Below are positions 7,201 to 15,969 of a stretch of 18,174 nt of DNA, one piece after another. A program made the translations under genes and the position numbers. Under the pieces are notes generated by a model. It saw nothing but the letters and a program-made list of their open reading frames with translations, had not been told where the DNA came from and made no database searches. Position 1 is the stretch's first letter. Each line of letters opens with the position of its first letter. Location of the stretch: positions 1 to 18,174 of the forward strand of contig CAINTU010000020.1 in NCBI GenBank assembly GCA_903853515.1, read 5' to 3'. This DNA is from an uncultured Micrococcales bacterium. GTDB lineage: Bacteria; Actinomycetota; Actinomycetes; Actinomycetales; Microbacteriaceae.

Positions 7201-8603
7201 TGATCTCGCTGAGCCTTGAAACCATCGCCAAAGTTGTTGGCGGGCAACTTATTGGCCCTGCCGAATCTGTTGTGAGTTCGAGTGTCGAGACTGATTCGAG
7301 ACTCTTAGTGGCTGGTTCACTTTTTGTGGCAAAGCCAGGCGAAGTGACCGACGGTCACAATTTTTTGCAAGACGCCAAATCGGCTGGTGCCACCGCTGCG
7401 ATAGTCGAGCACCTTGTCGAGCATGTTGAACTGCCTCAAATAATCGTCGCAAACAGTGTCATGGCCTTGGGCGAGTTGGCCAGATATGTTGTTGCCGAGG
7501 TGAAGAGCAAGGGCTCACTTCGAATAGTCGGCATAACCGGTTCAAACGGCAAGACCACGACCAAGAATATGTTGCGCACGATTTTTGAAAAATTCGGCGA
7601 AACGGTGGCACCGATTGAAAGTTTCAACAACGAGGTTGGAGCGCCCTATTCGATGCTTCGGGTAACCGAAGAGACAAAATTTTTGGTCGTAGAGCTCGGC
7701 GCTGGGGGCAAGGGCTCAATTCGATATCTAGCTGAAATGGTCGAGATTGACTTAGCCATCGAACTCAAGGTCGGGCTCGCGCATGCTGGTGAATTCGGCT
7801 CAATCGAAAATACTCAACAAATCAAAGCTGAGCTTGTCGAGAGCCTTCGGCCAAACGCCAAAGCACTTTTGAACGCAGATGACGCTTTAGTTGCAGAAAT
7901 GCAAAACCAAACGGCTGCAGAAGTTTTTTGGTTCGGTTCATCTGCTCAAGGGGGCTATCAGATTTCGGCACCGAGCACCTCGCTAGATGGCACCTCATTC
8001 GATTTCGTGTATCCCGATGGTGAATCTCTGAATGTTCGGCTTCAGATAATTGGCGAGCACCATGCGATGAATGCAGGGGCAGCTTTGGCAAGTGCCGACT
8101 TGCTTGCACTAGATCGAAACAAATCGGTAGCTGCACTGGCCGAAATGCCTCTTGCCGAACAGTGGCGCATGCAGGTTCTAAAGCGCACAGATGGCTTGGT
8201 GCTTATCAACGACGCCTATAACGCCAGCCCCGAGTCAACCCGCGCGGCGCTGAGAACCTTAGCTGAACTCGCAAAACAAACCGGCAGACGCTCAGTCGCG
8301 GTTCTAGGCGAGATGGCAGAATTGGGCGAGTTCTCTGCGCACGAACATGATCAAATCGGTCGCTTGGCTGTGAGGTTGAACATTGCCCAGGTCGTGGTCG
8401 TGGGTCAAGGGGCGAAACTTATTCATATGGGCGCTTCATTCGAGGGGTCCTGGGATGGCGAATCGCAGTATTTCGAGCAAATCAGCGAAGCCAAAGCATT
8501 CTTGCGTGAAATGCTTACTGGTAACGACATAGTGCTGGTCAAATCATCTAAGTCGGCACAACTTCGACACCTTGGTGACGAAATAGCGAGGGAGCAGGCT
8601 TGA
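7200..8603 (+). CDS. murF: UDP-MurNAc-tripeptide:D-Ala-D-Ala ligase MurF
   Basis: Completes the cytoplasmic precursor by adding D-Ala-D-Ala to UDP-MurNAc-tripeptide with ATP. The 467 residues are the normal length. The N-terminal domain recognises the nucleotide precursor (SSVETDSRLLVAGSLFVA). The P-loop GITGSNGKTTT has K118. It is followed by SFNNEVGAPYSMLR, ELGAGGKGSIRYLAE, and VGLAHAGEFGS with the conserved His. The C-terminal domain contains INDAYNASPESTRAAL and AVLGEMAELGEFSAHEH. The residue before VGLAH is Lys where many homologues have Asn. The ATG shares one base with the murE stop (TGATG), so translation is coupled. No ddl is present in this window, so D-Ala-D-Ala must be supplied from elsewhere in the genome. 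Confidence 0.97.
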   Translation: MISLSLETIAKVVGGQLIGPAESVVSSSVETDSRLLVAGSLFVAKPGEVTDGHNFLQDAKSAGATAAIVEHLVEHVELPQIIVANSVMALGELARYVVAEVKSKGSLRIVGITGSNGKTTTKNMLRTIFEKFGETVAPIESFNNEVGAPYSMLRVTEETKFLVVELGAGGKGSIRYLAEMVEIDLAIELKVGLAHAGEFGSIENTQQIKAELVESLRPNAKALLNADDALVAEMQNQTAAEVFWFGSSAQGGYQISAPSTSLDGTSFDFVYPDGESLNVRLQIIGEHHAMNAGAALASADLLALDRNKSVAALAEMPLAEQWRMQVLKRTDGLVLINDAYNASPESTRAALRTLAELAKQTGRRSVAVLGEMAELGEFSAHEHDQIGRLAVRLNIAQVVVVGQGAKLIHMGASFEGSWDGESQYFEQISEAKAFLREMLTGNDIVLVKSSKSAQLRHLGDEIAREQA

Positions 8604-9730
8604 GAGCTTTACTTTTAGCCGGATTCATCGGCTTGGTCTTTTCGCTTGTGGTCACGCCGCTATTCATCCGTGTGTTTCGGTTCTTGGGTTGGGGCCAACC
8701 TATTCGCGCAGATGGGCCAGTGAGTCACCATATCAAACGTGGCACGCCTTCGATGGGTGGCGCAGTGATTATCGTCGGTTCGATAATTGCCTACTTTGTA
8801 GCCAAGGCCGTCAACGGCGAAACACCGACCCATTCTGCGATGCTCGTGATTTTTATGTTCACTGGCCTTGGTCTGGTGGGATTCGTCGATGATCTTGTAA
8901 AAGCGAGAAGCCAGCACAGCGCCGGCATCAGCGGTTGGCAAAAAATTCTCGGACAAACAGCTGTTTCAGTCGCGTTCGCATTGATGTCTATTCAGTGGCC
9001 AGATTTTGAGGGGCTCACTCCGGCTTCGACTCATCTAAGCACCGTGCGTGACACGGGCTTTAACTTCGCTACGGTGTTCTCATTTCTCACCCCAAACGTA
9101 GCGAATTTTCTTGGCACCGCATTGTTTGTGCTGTGGATCTGTTTGCTTGTTGCGAGTGCATCAAATGGTGTGAATGTTACTGATGGCCTCGATGGTTTGG
9201 CTACTGGGGCGAGCATCATGTCAATTGGTGCGTTTGCGGTTATTGGCTTTTGGAAATTTAATCAAGCTTGCGATCCAGAAATGATCACGGCGAATTGTTA
9301 CAGCACAAGAGACCCGCTAGATCTGGCGGTTATTGCTGCAGCATTGGTCGGCTCGCTAATCGGGTTTCTTTGGTACAACACTTCGCCCGCCAAAATTTTT
9401 ATGGGCGACACCGGCTCACTTGCTCTAGGCGGGGCTCTGGCTTCGCTAGCCATTTTGAGCCGCACCGAGTTGTTGTTGGTTATGGTTGGCGGCCTTTTTG
9501 TTATTGAGGCCGGTTCAGTGATTATGCAACGTGCAGTGTTCAAGGTCACAAAGTGGCGCACAGGGCAGGGTCGCAGAATTATTCGAATGAGCCCTTTGCA
9601 TCATCACTTCGAACAGGTGAGCCCACCTTGGCACGAGATCACGATCGTTGTCAGATTCTGGGTTATCGGCGGGCTATGTGTTTTAGGCGCAATCGGTGTT
9701 TTCTATGTCGAGTGGTATGCGGCTCGCTAA
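8600..9730 (+). CDS. mraY: Phospho-N-acetylmuramoyl-pentapeptide transferase MraY
   Basis: Integral membrane enzyme that transfers phospho-MurNAc-pentapeptide from UDP to undecaprenyl phosphate, making lipid I. The 376-residue protein has about ten hydrophobic helices. Family motifs are complete: IKRGTPSMGG near residue 46, the aspartate pair D97-D98 in VGFVDDLVKARS, NVTDGLDGLATG with D195 and D198, FMGDTGSLALGG with D270, and the cytoplasmic MSPLHHHFE with H334-H336. The start is TTG at 8600, overlapping the murF stop as TTGA, with a strong purine-rich GGGAGCAGG just upstream. No ATG lies nearby in frame, and MRALLLAG is a typical beginning for actinobacterial MraY. Translation is coupled to murF. 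Confidence 0.97.
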   Translation: MRALLLAGFIGLVFSLVVTPLFIRVFRFLGWGQPIRADGPVSHHIKRGTPSMGGAVIIVGSIIAYFVAKAVNGETPTHSAMLVIFMFTGLGLVGFVDDLVKARSQHSAGISGWQKILGQTAVSVAFALMSIQWPDFEGLTPASTHLSTVRDTGFNFATVFSFLTPNVANFLGTALFVLWICLLVASASNGVNVTDGLDGLATGASIMSIGAFAVIGFWKFNQACDPEMITANCYSTRDPLDLAVIAAALVGSLIGFLWYNTSPAKIFMGDTGSLALGGALASLAILSRTELLLVMVGGLFVIEAGSVIMQRAVFKVTKWRTGQGRRIIRMSPLHHHFEQVSPPWHEITIVVRFWVIGGLCVLGAIGVFYVEWYAAR

Positions 9731-9731
9731 G

Positions 9732-11192
9732 ATGACAGACCTTACAAACTTCAACAGCTGGCGAAGCGATTGGAAGTCGCTCAAAGTTATCGTCTATGGC
9801 CTTGGCATTTCTGGTTTTGCCGCCGTTGATACTTTGCGACAGCTTGGCGCTCAGGTTTTAGTGGTGTCTCAAGATGCCGACGAAAAGCACATTGACCTGT
9901 GCCAAGTTGTTGGTGCGAATGTTGTGCTTGCGCCTGACACTGATCAAGTGCCCGAACAGGCTATTGTCTTTGGCGCAAACCTTGTGGTTACTTCACCTGG
10001 AGTGAAACCGGATGCCGCATTGTTGCGATGGGCTAGCGACCAAAATATCGACATCTTTACCGAAGTTGACCTAGCTTGGCGATTGCGTGACCGATCGGGC
10101 AAGGCATCCAAGTGGATTTGCATCACGGGAACAAATGGTAAGACCACAACCACCGGCCTGGTCACCACAATGCTTAGGGCGGCCGGGGTGAACGCGCAAG
10201 CCTGCGGCAACATCGGATTACCGGTGCTTGATGCCGTGTGCTCGCCGGCTGACTATGAAGTTTTAGTTGTCGAATTGAGCAGCTTTCAACTGCATTATTT
10301 AGGCGCAATCGAACCAGAGGCCAGCGTGGTTCTAAATATCGCAGACGATCACCTTGATTGGCATGGCAACCGCGAGGCTTATGAGGCTGCTAAGAGCAAG
10401 GTCTATGACCACACCAAAATCGCTTGTGTGATCAACGCCCGAGATCTTGGCACTCAACGAGCCTTGGATGCGTCGATCGATAACGCAGATGCGCAACTCG
10501 TTGGTTTCAGCCTTTTGGTGCCAGCGCCAAACGAAATTGGCTGGGTAGAAGACTTGTTGGTCGACCGCGCCTATATCGATGATCCGAATGAGGCGCTTGA
10601 ACTGGCACAGATTTCTGATTTGGTGCGAGTGCCAGTGACCTCACCCCATCTGCTTGAGAACATCGCTGCGGCGGCTTCGCTGGTGCGCGCCTTGGGTGTT
10701 GCGCCTGAGTTCATCGCGGCTGGGTTGCGTGAATTCGAACTTGATGCTCACCGAATTCAGCTAGTTGGCGAGCACGAGGGTGTTGTTTATATCAATGACT
10801 CGAAGGCAACCAACCCGCACGCAGCAGCTGCTTCGCTAGCCGCATTCGAAAGCGTTATCTGGGTTGTTGGCGGCCTTCTCAAGGGAGTGTCGCTTGATGA
10901 CTTGGTCGCCAAAAATGCGAGCAAACTTCGGGCAGCGCTAGTGATCGGCGTTTATCGTCAAGATGTTATTTCGGCTCTCAGGGCTCACGCGCCTAATTGT
11001 CAGGTTATTGAAATCGAGGCATCTGACGATGTCATGGCCGCAGTTGTTGCTGCCGCAAAATCTATCGCAAAAGCCGGTGACACTGTGCTTCTCGCCCCAG
11101 CGGCTGCGTCTATGGATCAATTCAAAGACTACGCAGACCGGGGCTATCAGTTTGCCTTGGCTGTGCACAATTTAAATTCAAGCGACAACTAG
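9732..11192 (+). CDS. murD: UDP-MurNAc-L-alanine:D-glutamate ligase MurD
   Basis: Cytoplasmic ATP-dependent ligase that adds D-glutamate to UDP-MurNAc-L-Ala. From the ATG at 9732 it has 486 residues. The N-terminal Rossmann-like domain has VYGLGISGFA, followed by the P-loop CITGTNGKTTTTG (K137), CGNIGLPVLDA, VVELSSFQLHYL, LNIADDHLDWHGN, and the C-terminal motifs YINDSKATNPHAAAASL, VWVVGG-type VIWVVGG and LLAPAAASMDQFKDYADRG. The start is ambiguous. The ATG at 9732 begins one base after the mraY stop and gives MTDLTNFNSW, a usual length. In-frame ATGs at 9717 and 9696 lie inside mraY and would add 5 or 12 residues. None has a strong ribosome-binding site, so coupling to mraY is likely. Confidence 0.95.
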   Translation: MTDLTNFNSWRSDWKSLKVIVYGLGISGFAAVDTLRQLGAQVLVVSQDADEKHIDLCQVVGANVVLAPDTDQVPEQAIVFGANLVVTSPGVKPDAALLRWASDQNIDIFTEVDLAWRLRDRSGKASKWICITGTNGKTTTTGLVTTMLRAAGVNAQACGNIGLPVLDAVCSPADYEVLVVELSSFQLHYLGAIEPEASVVLNIADDHLDWHGNREAYEAAKSKVYDHTKIACVINARDLGTQRALDASIDNADAQLVGFSLLVPAPNEIGWVEDLLVDRAYIDDPNEALELAQISDLVRVPVTSPHLLENIAAAASLVRALGVAPEFIAAGLREFELDAHRIQLVGEHEGVVYINDSKATNPHAAAASLAAFESVIWVVGGLLKGVSLDDLVAKNASKLRAALVIGVYRQDVISALRAHAPNCQVIEIEASDDVMAAVVAAAKSIAKAGDTVLLAPAAASMDQFKDYADRGYQFALAVHNLNSSDN

Positions 11193-11204
11193 AAAAGAAA
11201 CATC

Positions 11205-12464
11205 ATGGCAACTCGAAGCATCAAAGCAAATCGGCGTTCAGTTAGAAGCAACCCGTTTATGGGGCTGCGCAATCGGCTAGCTGAATTTGTTGGATTTTTC
11301 AGAGGAGCATTCGGCAGGTTTTTCTTTGGCCAATCGCCGCTTTTTTATCGCATTCTGACTGTGTCTATGTTTCTTTTGGCGTTCGGGCTTGTAATGGTTT
11401 TGTCGGCCTCAAACGTTGACTCGATTAAATCTGGTTCTGGTCCGTTTGGAATGTTTTTTCGACAATGCATTGCAGCTGCGCTCGGGCTGCTACTTCTCGT
11501 AATTTTTTCTCACCTTAGTGTTCAGAAAATTAAAAACTTGGCTGGTCGCTTTTGGACCGTCGGTTTTATTCTGCAGACCGCCGTGTTGCTACCCGGCATC
11601 GGCGTAGAAGTGAACGGAAACCGTAACTGGATTCGTATTCCATTTCTTGGCTCATTGCAGCCGTCAGAACTTCTCAAAATTGGCATGATTCTGTTTGTTG
11701 CGTTTTGGCTCACTGAACGTGCGGATCGCCTTGAGGGCAACAAGGTTTATGCAGGGCAGGTTTTAGTGATTGCTTTCGGAACCATGGTCTATATCTACCT
11801 CACTGGTAAAGACCTAGGAACGGGCATTGTGATGCTTTTGATTTTTCTGGCGATGATTGTGATTTATCAAATGCCAAGACAAACGATCGCCATTACTTTG
11901 GGCGCAGCTGCAGTCGGATTGATTTATACGGTTGCCTTAAGCCCAAACCGAATTGCCCGAATCTTGGCTTCAATTAATCACACCTCAGCAGTCGCCAGCG
12001 GTCTTGACTGGCAACAAGAGCATGCCAAGTGGGCGTTAGCAGCTGGTGGCTTTTTTGGAACCGGACTCGGCAATGCTCAGCTCAACTGGGGCTGGATTCC
12101 TGAAGTCGAGAACGACTTTGTCTTTTCGATTGTTGGTGAAGAGTTCGGTTTGATTGGGGCGGTTGCGGTCTTGCTGGTCTTTCTGCTGCTTGGGTATTTT
12201 CTAATGCAGCTTGTCGGCATTTCAAACGACCCATTTGTAAGGCTGGTCACAACCGGCATAACGGCATGGATTCTGATTCAAACAGTCGTAAACATCATGG
12301 TTGTTATCGCGCCGGTGCCAGTTCTAGGCGTGCCGTTGCCGTTTATATCTGATGGTGGTTCGTCGCTACTTAGCGTGCTTATCGGTATCGGCATAGTCTT
12401 GGCATTTGCTCGCGAAGAACACGCACATTCTTCACCGAGATCAAGAATGCGACTTGTGAAGTGA
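11205..12464 (+). CDS. ftsW: Septal peptidoglycan glycosyltransferase FtsW (SEDS family)
   Basis: Polytopic SEDS protein that polymerises lipid II into glycan strands at the septum, in complex with FtsI. The 419-residue protein begins with a basic cytoplasmic tail of about 45 residues (many Arg and Lys), then about ten membrane helices. SEDS hallmarks are present: NGNRNWIRI, QPSELLKIGMI, GKDLGTGIVM, the extracytoplasmic loop WIPEVENDFVFSIVGEEFG containing the conserved catalytic-type Asp, and GVPLPFISDGGSS near the end. It lies 12 nt after murD with only a weak purine stretch before the ATG, and its stop overlaps the murG start. The position between murD and murG is canonical. FtsW is preferred over RodA because of this position and the nearby ftsI. 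Confidence 0.96.
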   Translation: MATRSIKANRRSVRSNPFMGLRNRLAEFVGFFRGAFGRFFFGQSPLFYRILTVSMFLLAFGLVMVLSASNVDSIKSGSGPFGMFFRQCIAAALGLLLLVIFSHLSVQKIKNLAGRFWTVGFILQTAVLLPGIGVEVNGNRNWIRIPFLGSLQPSELLKIGMILFVAFWLTERADRLEGNKVYAGQVLVIAFGTMVYIYLTGKDLGTGIVMLLIFLAMIVIYQMPRQTIAITLGAAAVGLIYTVALSPNRIARILASINHTSAVASGLDWQQEHAKWALAAGGFFGTGLGNAQLNWGWIPEVENDFVFSIVGEEFGLIGAVAVLLVFLLLGYFLMQLVGISNDPFVRLVTTGITAWILIQTVVNIMVVIAPVPVLGVPLPFISDGGSSLLSVLIGIGIVLAFAREEHAHSSPRSRMRLVK

Positions 12465-13537
12465 CAAATTACCTGTTAGCCGGCGGTGGCACAGCCGGAC
12501 ACGTGAACCCGCTGTTGGCCCTTGCCGACAAAATCTCTGATCAGCCTGGCGTCAATAGCGTTTTCGCCTTAGGCACCAAAGAGGGGCTTGAGTCGAGGCT
12601 CGTACCTCAGCGTGGTTATCGGCTGTTGACCATCGCAAGACTGCCTTTTCCGAGGCGACCGAATCGCTATGCAATGACTTTTTTATTCAATTTCAATCAG
12701 GCCGTTAATCAGGTGAAGGCAATGATTGTCGAACACAAGATCGACGTGGTTGTGGGTTTCGGCGGATATGCGTCAGCGCCTGCCTATCGTGCTGCGTTAG
12801 CGCTCGGCATTCCATATGTCGTGCACGAGGCAAACGCATTGCCAGGCTACGCAAATCGAGTTGGTGCGAAGCGGGCAAGCGCTGTTGCGGTTGCGTTTCG
12901 CAACACCAAACTGCCAAGAGCTAAATTCGTTGGCATGCCTCTTCGACAAGAAATAGCGAACCTTGCCAAAGATGATCTTCGAATAGAAGCACTCGAGTAT
13001 TTCGGGCTAGATAGGCATTTGACAACCCTCTTGGTTACCGGAGGCTCTTTGGGTGCAAAACGAATCAACGAGACGATCGAGCAATCGAGAGAACTTTTGT
13101 TCGCCGCAGGAATCCAAGTTATTCACATCGTCGGCGAGCGTGCTGGTCTTGAAGATTTAAAATCCCCAGGATACGTTCGACTCTCTTATTGTGACCGCAT
13201 GGATTTCGCGATTGCGGCTGCCGATATCGCTCTCTCTCGAGCTGGGGCAGCGACAGTCAGCGAATTCTGCGCGGTCGGTTTGCCTGCAATCTATGTTCCC
13301 TATGCAGTGGGCAATGGCGAGCAGGCGTTTAACTTAGTCGAGGTTGTCAATGCTGGTGGTGCAATCGAGGTTAAAGACGACCAGTTCGATCTTGACTATG
13401 TGCGAACGCATTTGATTCCGCTGGCGTCAAACAAGAGGCAAATCGAAAAAATGGCGCGCTTGGCACTATCAGTTGGCAGCCACACCGGCTCAGCCGAGTT
13501 GCTCACACTAGTCAATGGTGTGTTGCCCGTTCGATGA
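12461..13537 (+). CDS. murG: Lipid II synthase MurG (UDP-GlcNAc transferase)
   Basis: Peripheral membrane GT-B glycosyltransferase that adds GlcNAc to lipid I, giving lipid II. The 358 residues are normal. The N-terminal glycine-rich loop is LLAGGGTAGHVNPLLAL (residues 5-21). VGFGGYASAPAYRAAL and VHEANALPGYANRV follow. The C-terminal UDP-GlcNAc-binding half has LLVTGGSLGAKRINE, LSRAGAATVSEFCAVGLPAI and VPYAVGNGEQAFN, including the conserved Glu and Gln residues of this family. The start is GTG at 12461, overlapping the ftsW stop as GTGA, so translation is coupled. The gene is followed by a 47-nt gap before murC, the largest break within the mur section. Confidence 0.97.
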   Translation: MTNYLLAGGGTAGHVNPLLALADKISDQPGVNSVFALGTKEGLESRLVPQRGYRLLTIARLPFPRRPNRYAMTFLFNFNQAVNQVKAMIVEHKIDVVVGFGGYASAPAYRAALALGIPYVVHEANALPGYANRVGAKRASAVAVAFRNTKLPRAKFVGMPLRQEIANLAKDDLRIEALEYFGLDRHLTTLLVTGGSLGAKRINETIEQSRELLFAAGIQVIHIVGERAGLEDLKSPGYVRLSYCDRMDFAIAAADIALSRAGAATVSEFCAVGLPAIYVPYAVGNGEQAFNLVEVVNAGGAIEVKDDQFDLDYVRTHLIPLASNKRQIEKMARLALSVGSHTGSAELLTLVNGVLPVR

Positions 13538-13584
13538 CGTGGGCACTGCCTAGGCTTAGAGACAAATGCGTGAATTGAGAAACA

Positions 13585-14973
13585 TTGATTAAACCAGATT
13601 TCAGCCAAGCGCTGCCAGCCGATTTCGGCAAGGTGCACTTCATCGGCATCGGCGGATCCGGCATGAGTGGTATCGCGAGAATGTTTCTAGCTTTGGGGCA
13701 TAAAGTTACCGGCAGTGATGTTCGTGATTCAGACAATGTTGGTGCGTTGCGTGATCTTGGCGCAGAGATTTTTATTGGCCACAACGCCTCTCACCTTGGC
13801 AACCCTGACACCGTGGTCGTAACGAGTGCGCTGTGGCCCACAAACCCTGAATATGTTTTGGCCAAAGAGCGCGGCATTCCGGTATTGCATCGTTCGATGG
13901 CTCTCGAGTACCTAACGCGCAATAAAACTTTGATAGCAATTGCCGGTGCACACGGCAAAACCACGAGCACCGGCATGGTGGTCACTGCGCTAAAGGTTTT
14001 GGGGCAAGACCCATCGTTTGTAAACGGTGGCGTCATTGAGGCTTATCAGGCTTCGAGCGGCTGGGGTGAGTCAAAATACTTCGTGATCGAAGCCGATGAA
14101 TCTGATGGCTCATTTTTGCACTACGACACCGCAGTCGCGCTGATCACAAATGTCGACGCAGATCACCTCGATCACTATGGCAGCCTCGAAGCTTTTGAAG
14201 GTGAGTTTGTTAAGTTTGCGCAAAAGGCAAGTGGCTTTGTCGCGATATGTTCTGATGACCCGGGAGCAGTTCGAGTTGCCAATCGCATGCAGGGCAAGCA
14301 AATAATCAGTTTTGGCACGGCGGCCGATTCAACGGTGCGTCTAACCAAGATTGATGCAACAGGTGCCAGGGTTAGTTTCGATTTGATTTTTGAGGGCAAA
14401 ACCTACAGCGCTGAACTTCTGATTCCTGGCGAACACAATGCCATCAACGCCTCTGGTGCATTCGCTGTGCTGGTGGGGCTTGGATTTGACCCGGCTGCGA
14501 GCCTGGCCGCAATAGCGAGTTTTTCGGGCACTGGTCGCCGGTTTGAGTTGCACGGTGAGGTTCGCGGGGTGAGGGTTTATGACGATTTCGCGCATCACCC
14601 GACCGAGGTAACCGCAGCGTTAAAGGCAGCTAAAGCGGTTGCTGGTGCGGGCAAACTAATCACGGTTTTTCAGCCGCACCTTTATAGCCGCACTCGTTTG
14701 ATGCACAAAGAATTCGCCGATGCCCTAGACGCAAGTGATCAGGTTGTGGTGCTAGATATTTATGCTGCCCGCGAAGACCCAGAACCAGGTGTGACCGGTG
14801 CGCTAATTTCTGATGATTTTGTCGACCAACACAAAGTTCACTATGTGCCCAACTGGGATGACGTGCCAGCTGTTGCCGCAAAGCTTGCTGGCAACGGCGA
14901 CTTTATTATCACAATGGGTTGCGGTGACATCTATCGAATGGTGCCGCAACTTTTGAGTGCCCTCGAGGATTAA
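13585..14973 (+). CDS. murC: UDP-N-acetylmuramate:L-alanine ligase MurC
   Basis: Adds L-alanine to UDP-MurNAc, the first peptide step of the precursor. The 462-residue protein shows VHFIGIGGSGMSGIARMFL at the N-terminus, the P-loop AGAHGKTTSTG (K125), SFVNGGVIEAY, VIEADESDGSFLHY, ITNVDADHLDHYG, and the C-terminal GRRFELHGEV, YDDFAHHPTEV and TVFQPHLYSRTRLM. The start appears to be TTG at 13585, giving MIKPDF. A nearby in-frame GTG at 13570 meets a stop two codons later, and the ATG at 13566 is out of frame. GAGA at 13577 may serve as a weak ribosome-binding site. The 47-nt upstream gap contains the palindrome GCCTAGGC (13548-13555) with an embedded TAGGCT, so a secondary promoter is conceivable but has no recognisable -35. 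Confidence 0.96.
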   Translation: MIKPDFSQALPADFGKVHFIGIGGSGMSGIARMFLALGHKVTGSDVRDSDNVGALRDLGAEIFIGHNASHLGNPDTVVVTSALWPTNPEYVLAKERGIPVLHRSMALEYLTRNKTLIAIAGAHGKTTSTGMVVTALKVLGQDPSFVNGGVIEAYQASSGWGESKYFVIEADESDGSFLHYDTAVALITNVDADHLDHYGSLEAFEGEFVKFAQKASGFVAICSDDPGAVRVANRMQGKQIISFGTAADSTVRLTKIDATGARVSFDLIFEGKTYSAELLIPGEHNAINASGAFAVLVGLGFDPAASLAAIASFSGTGRRFELHGEVRGVRVYDDFAHHPTEVTAALKAAKAVAGAGKLITVFQPHLYSRTRLMHKEFADALDASDQVVVLDIYAAREDPEPGVTGALISDDFVDQHKVHYVPNWDDVPAVAAKLAGNGDFIITMGCGDIYRMVPQLLSALED

Positions 14974-14974
14974 A

Positions 14975-15826
14975 TTGCGCCGCCCCACCATCAATACCGG
15001 CGCATCTAGGCCCCGAAGTCAAGCACGCAACAAACCCTTTATTGCGAATCGATCAAAAAATGTTCGCAATAAATTTTCAGCGCCTAGAAACTTTCGTGAT
15101 ATTCGGGCTCGAGATTTATTTAGGCAGACCAACCTTTCGAGATTCGCCAAGAGATTTTGGCGCTCTGTTGCTGCGGCAATCATGGTTTTGGCGCTCTTCG
15201 TAGTGTCTACTATGTTCACCCCATTGATGTCTGTTGATCGCATCAACATTTCTGGCAACCGACAGATTCCAACTGCACAATTGCTCGCCGCTCTAAAAGG
15301 TGAGTTGGGCAGACCTTTGCCGCTTATGAACGAGTCCGAGATTGCCGGCAAATTAGCCTCGTTCACACTTATCGAGAGCCTTTCGACAATCAGTCATCCA
15401 CCTCATGTTCTCGAGGTGAGAATTCAAGAACGCTCACCGATTGCACTAGTGATTGTCGGCAGCCGCGCCTTCGAATACGATCCAGCGGGCGTGAATCTTG
15501 GCCTTGCACAACCTGGCACCAACCTGCCAACAGTGCTTTTGGCTGAAGACCCAAAGACATCAGAGAAATACAAGCAGGCAATTGCCGTTTTGCTTGCGCT
15601 GCCGGTAAAGATTTTTGCCAAAGTTCAATACATTCAGGCGCAAACCAGAGACGACGTAAAACTCCAGTTGCGAGGCTATGGCAGCCAAGAGGTTATATGG
15701 GGCGACTCATCCCAGGCTGCATTGAAATCCAAAGTGTTGAACATCTTGGTGTCAAAACACAGTAGAAGCGCTCGACTCGTATTCGATGTTTCATCGCCGC
15801 TTGCGCCGAGCGTGAGACCGCGCTAG
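14975..15826 (+). CDS. ftsQ: Cell division protein FtsQ (POTRA domain)
   Basis: Bitopic membrane protein of the divisome that binds FtsL- and FtsB-type partners and helps control FtsW-FtsI. From the TTG at 14975 it has 283 residues. A strongly basic cytoplasmic N-terminus of about 62 residues is followed by one membrane helix at about 64-84 (VAAAIMVLALFVVSTMF). A POTRA domain begins at MSVDRINISGNRQIP, with the usual ESLSTISHPPHVLEVRIQERSPIALV. The FtsQ-type C-terminal domain ends near the stop. The TTG start, one base after the murC stop, is chosen because GAGGA at 14965-14969 gives correct spacing. An in-frame GTG at 14957 inside murC would add six residues. The gene is followed by a 143-nt gap, so it ends the tightly packed part of the operon. 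Confidence 0.92.
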   Translation: MRRPTINTGASRPRSQARNKPFIANRSKNVRNKFSAPRNFRDIRARDLFRQTNLSRFAKRFWRSVAAAIMVLALFVVSTMFTPLMSVDRINISGNRQIPTAQLLAALKGELGRPLPLMNESEIAGKLASFTLIESLSTISHPPHVLEVRIQERSPIALVIVGSRAFEYDPAGVNLGLAQPGTNLPTVLLAEDPKTSEKYKQAIAVLLALPVKIFAKVQYIQAQTRDDVKLQLRGYGSQEVIWGDSSQAALKSKVLNILVSKHSRSARLVFDVSSPLAPSVRPR

Positions 15827-15901
15827 ACATTTTTAGACACACCCGACGCTTACACCGAATATCAAGCTTTTAGGCGTACTTTTTTGGCGCGGGACTAATA
15901 G

Positions 15902-15944
15902 TTGCCTCAACTTTAACCTTCATTGAGAGGTTTAAGGTTGGCAA
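15902..15944 (+). promoter_or_regulatory. Long imperfect hairpin in the ftsZ leader
   Basis: TTGCC-tc-AAC-TTTAACCT (15902-15919) pairs with AGGTTTAAGGTTGGCAA (15928-15944), forming a stem of about 15 bp interrupted by a 2-nt bulge, a 1-nt bulge and one mismatch, with loop TCATTGAG. The right arm contains AGGTT twice, 7 nt apart. The hairpin ends 16 nt before the GAAGG ribosome-binding site of ftsZ and has no U-tract, so it is not a terminator. It may be an mRNA stability element, a translational control structure, or an operator dyad. A weak promoter-like pair TAGACA (15834) and GAATAT (15857), 17 nt apart, lies upstream. Function is unproven. Confidence 0.5.
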
Positions 15945-15969
15945 GGGTCGCGCAGAAGGCGAAGGCAAG

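Noticed and set aside
9696..9731. murD starting at the ATG at 9696 inside mraY
   Set aside because: It would add 12 residues not expected in the family; the ATG one base after the mraY stop gives a normal MurD N-terminus.
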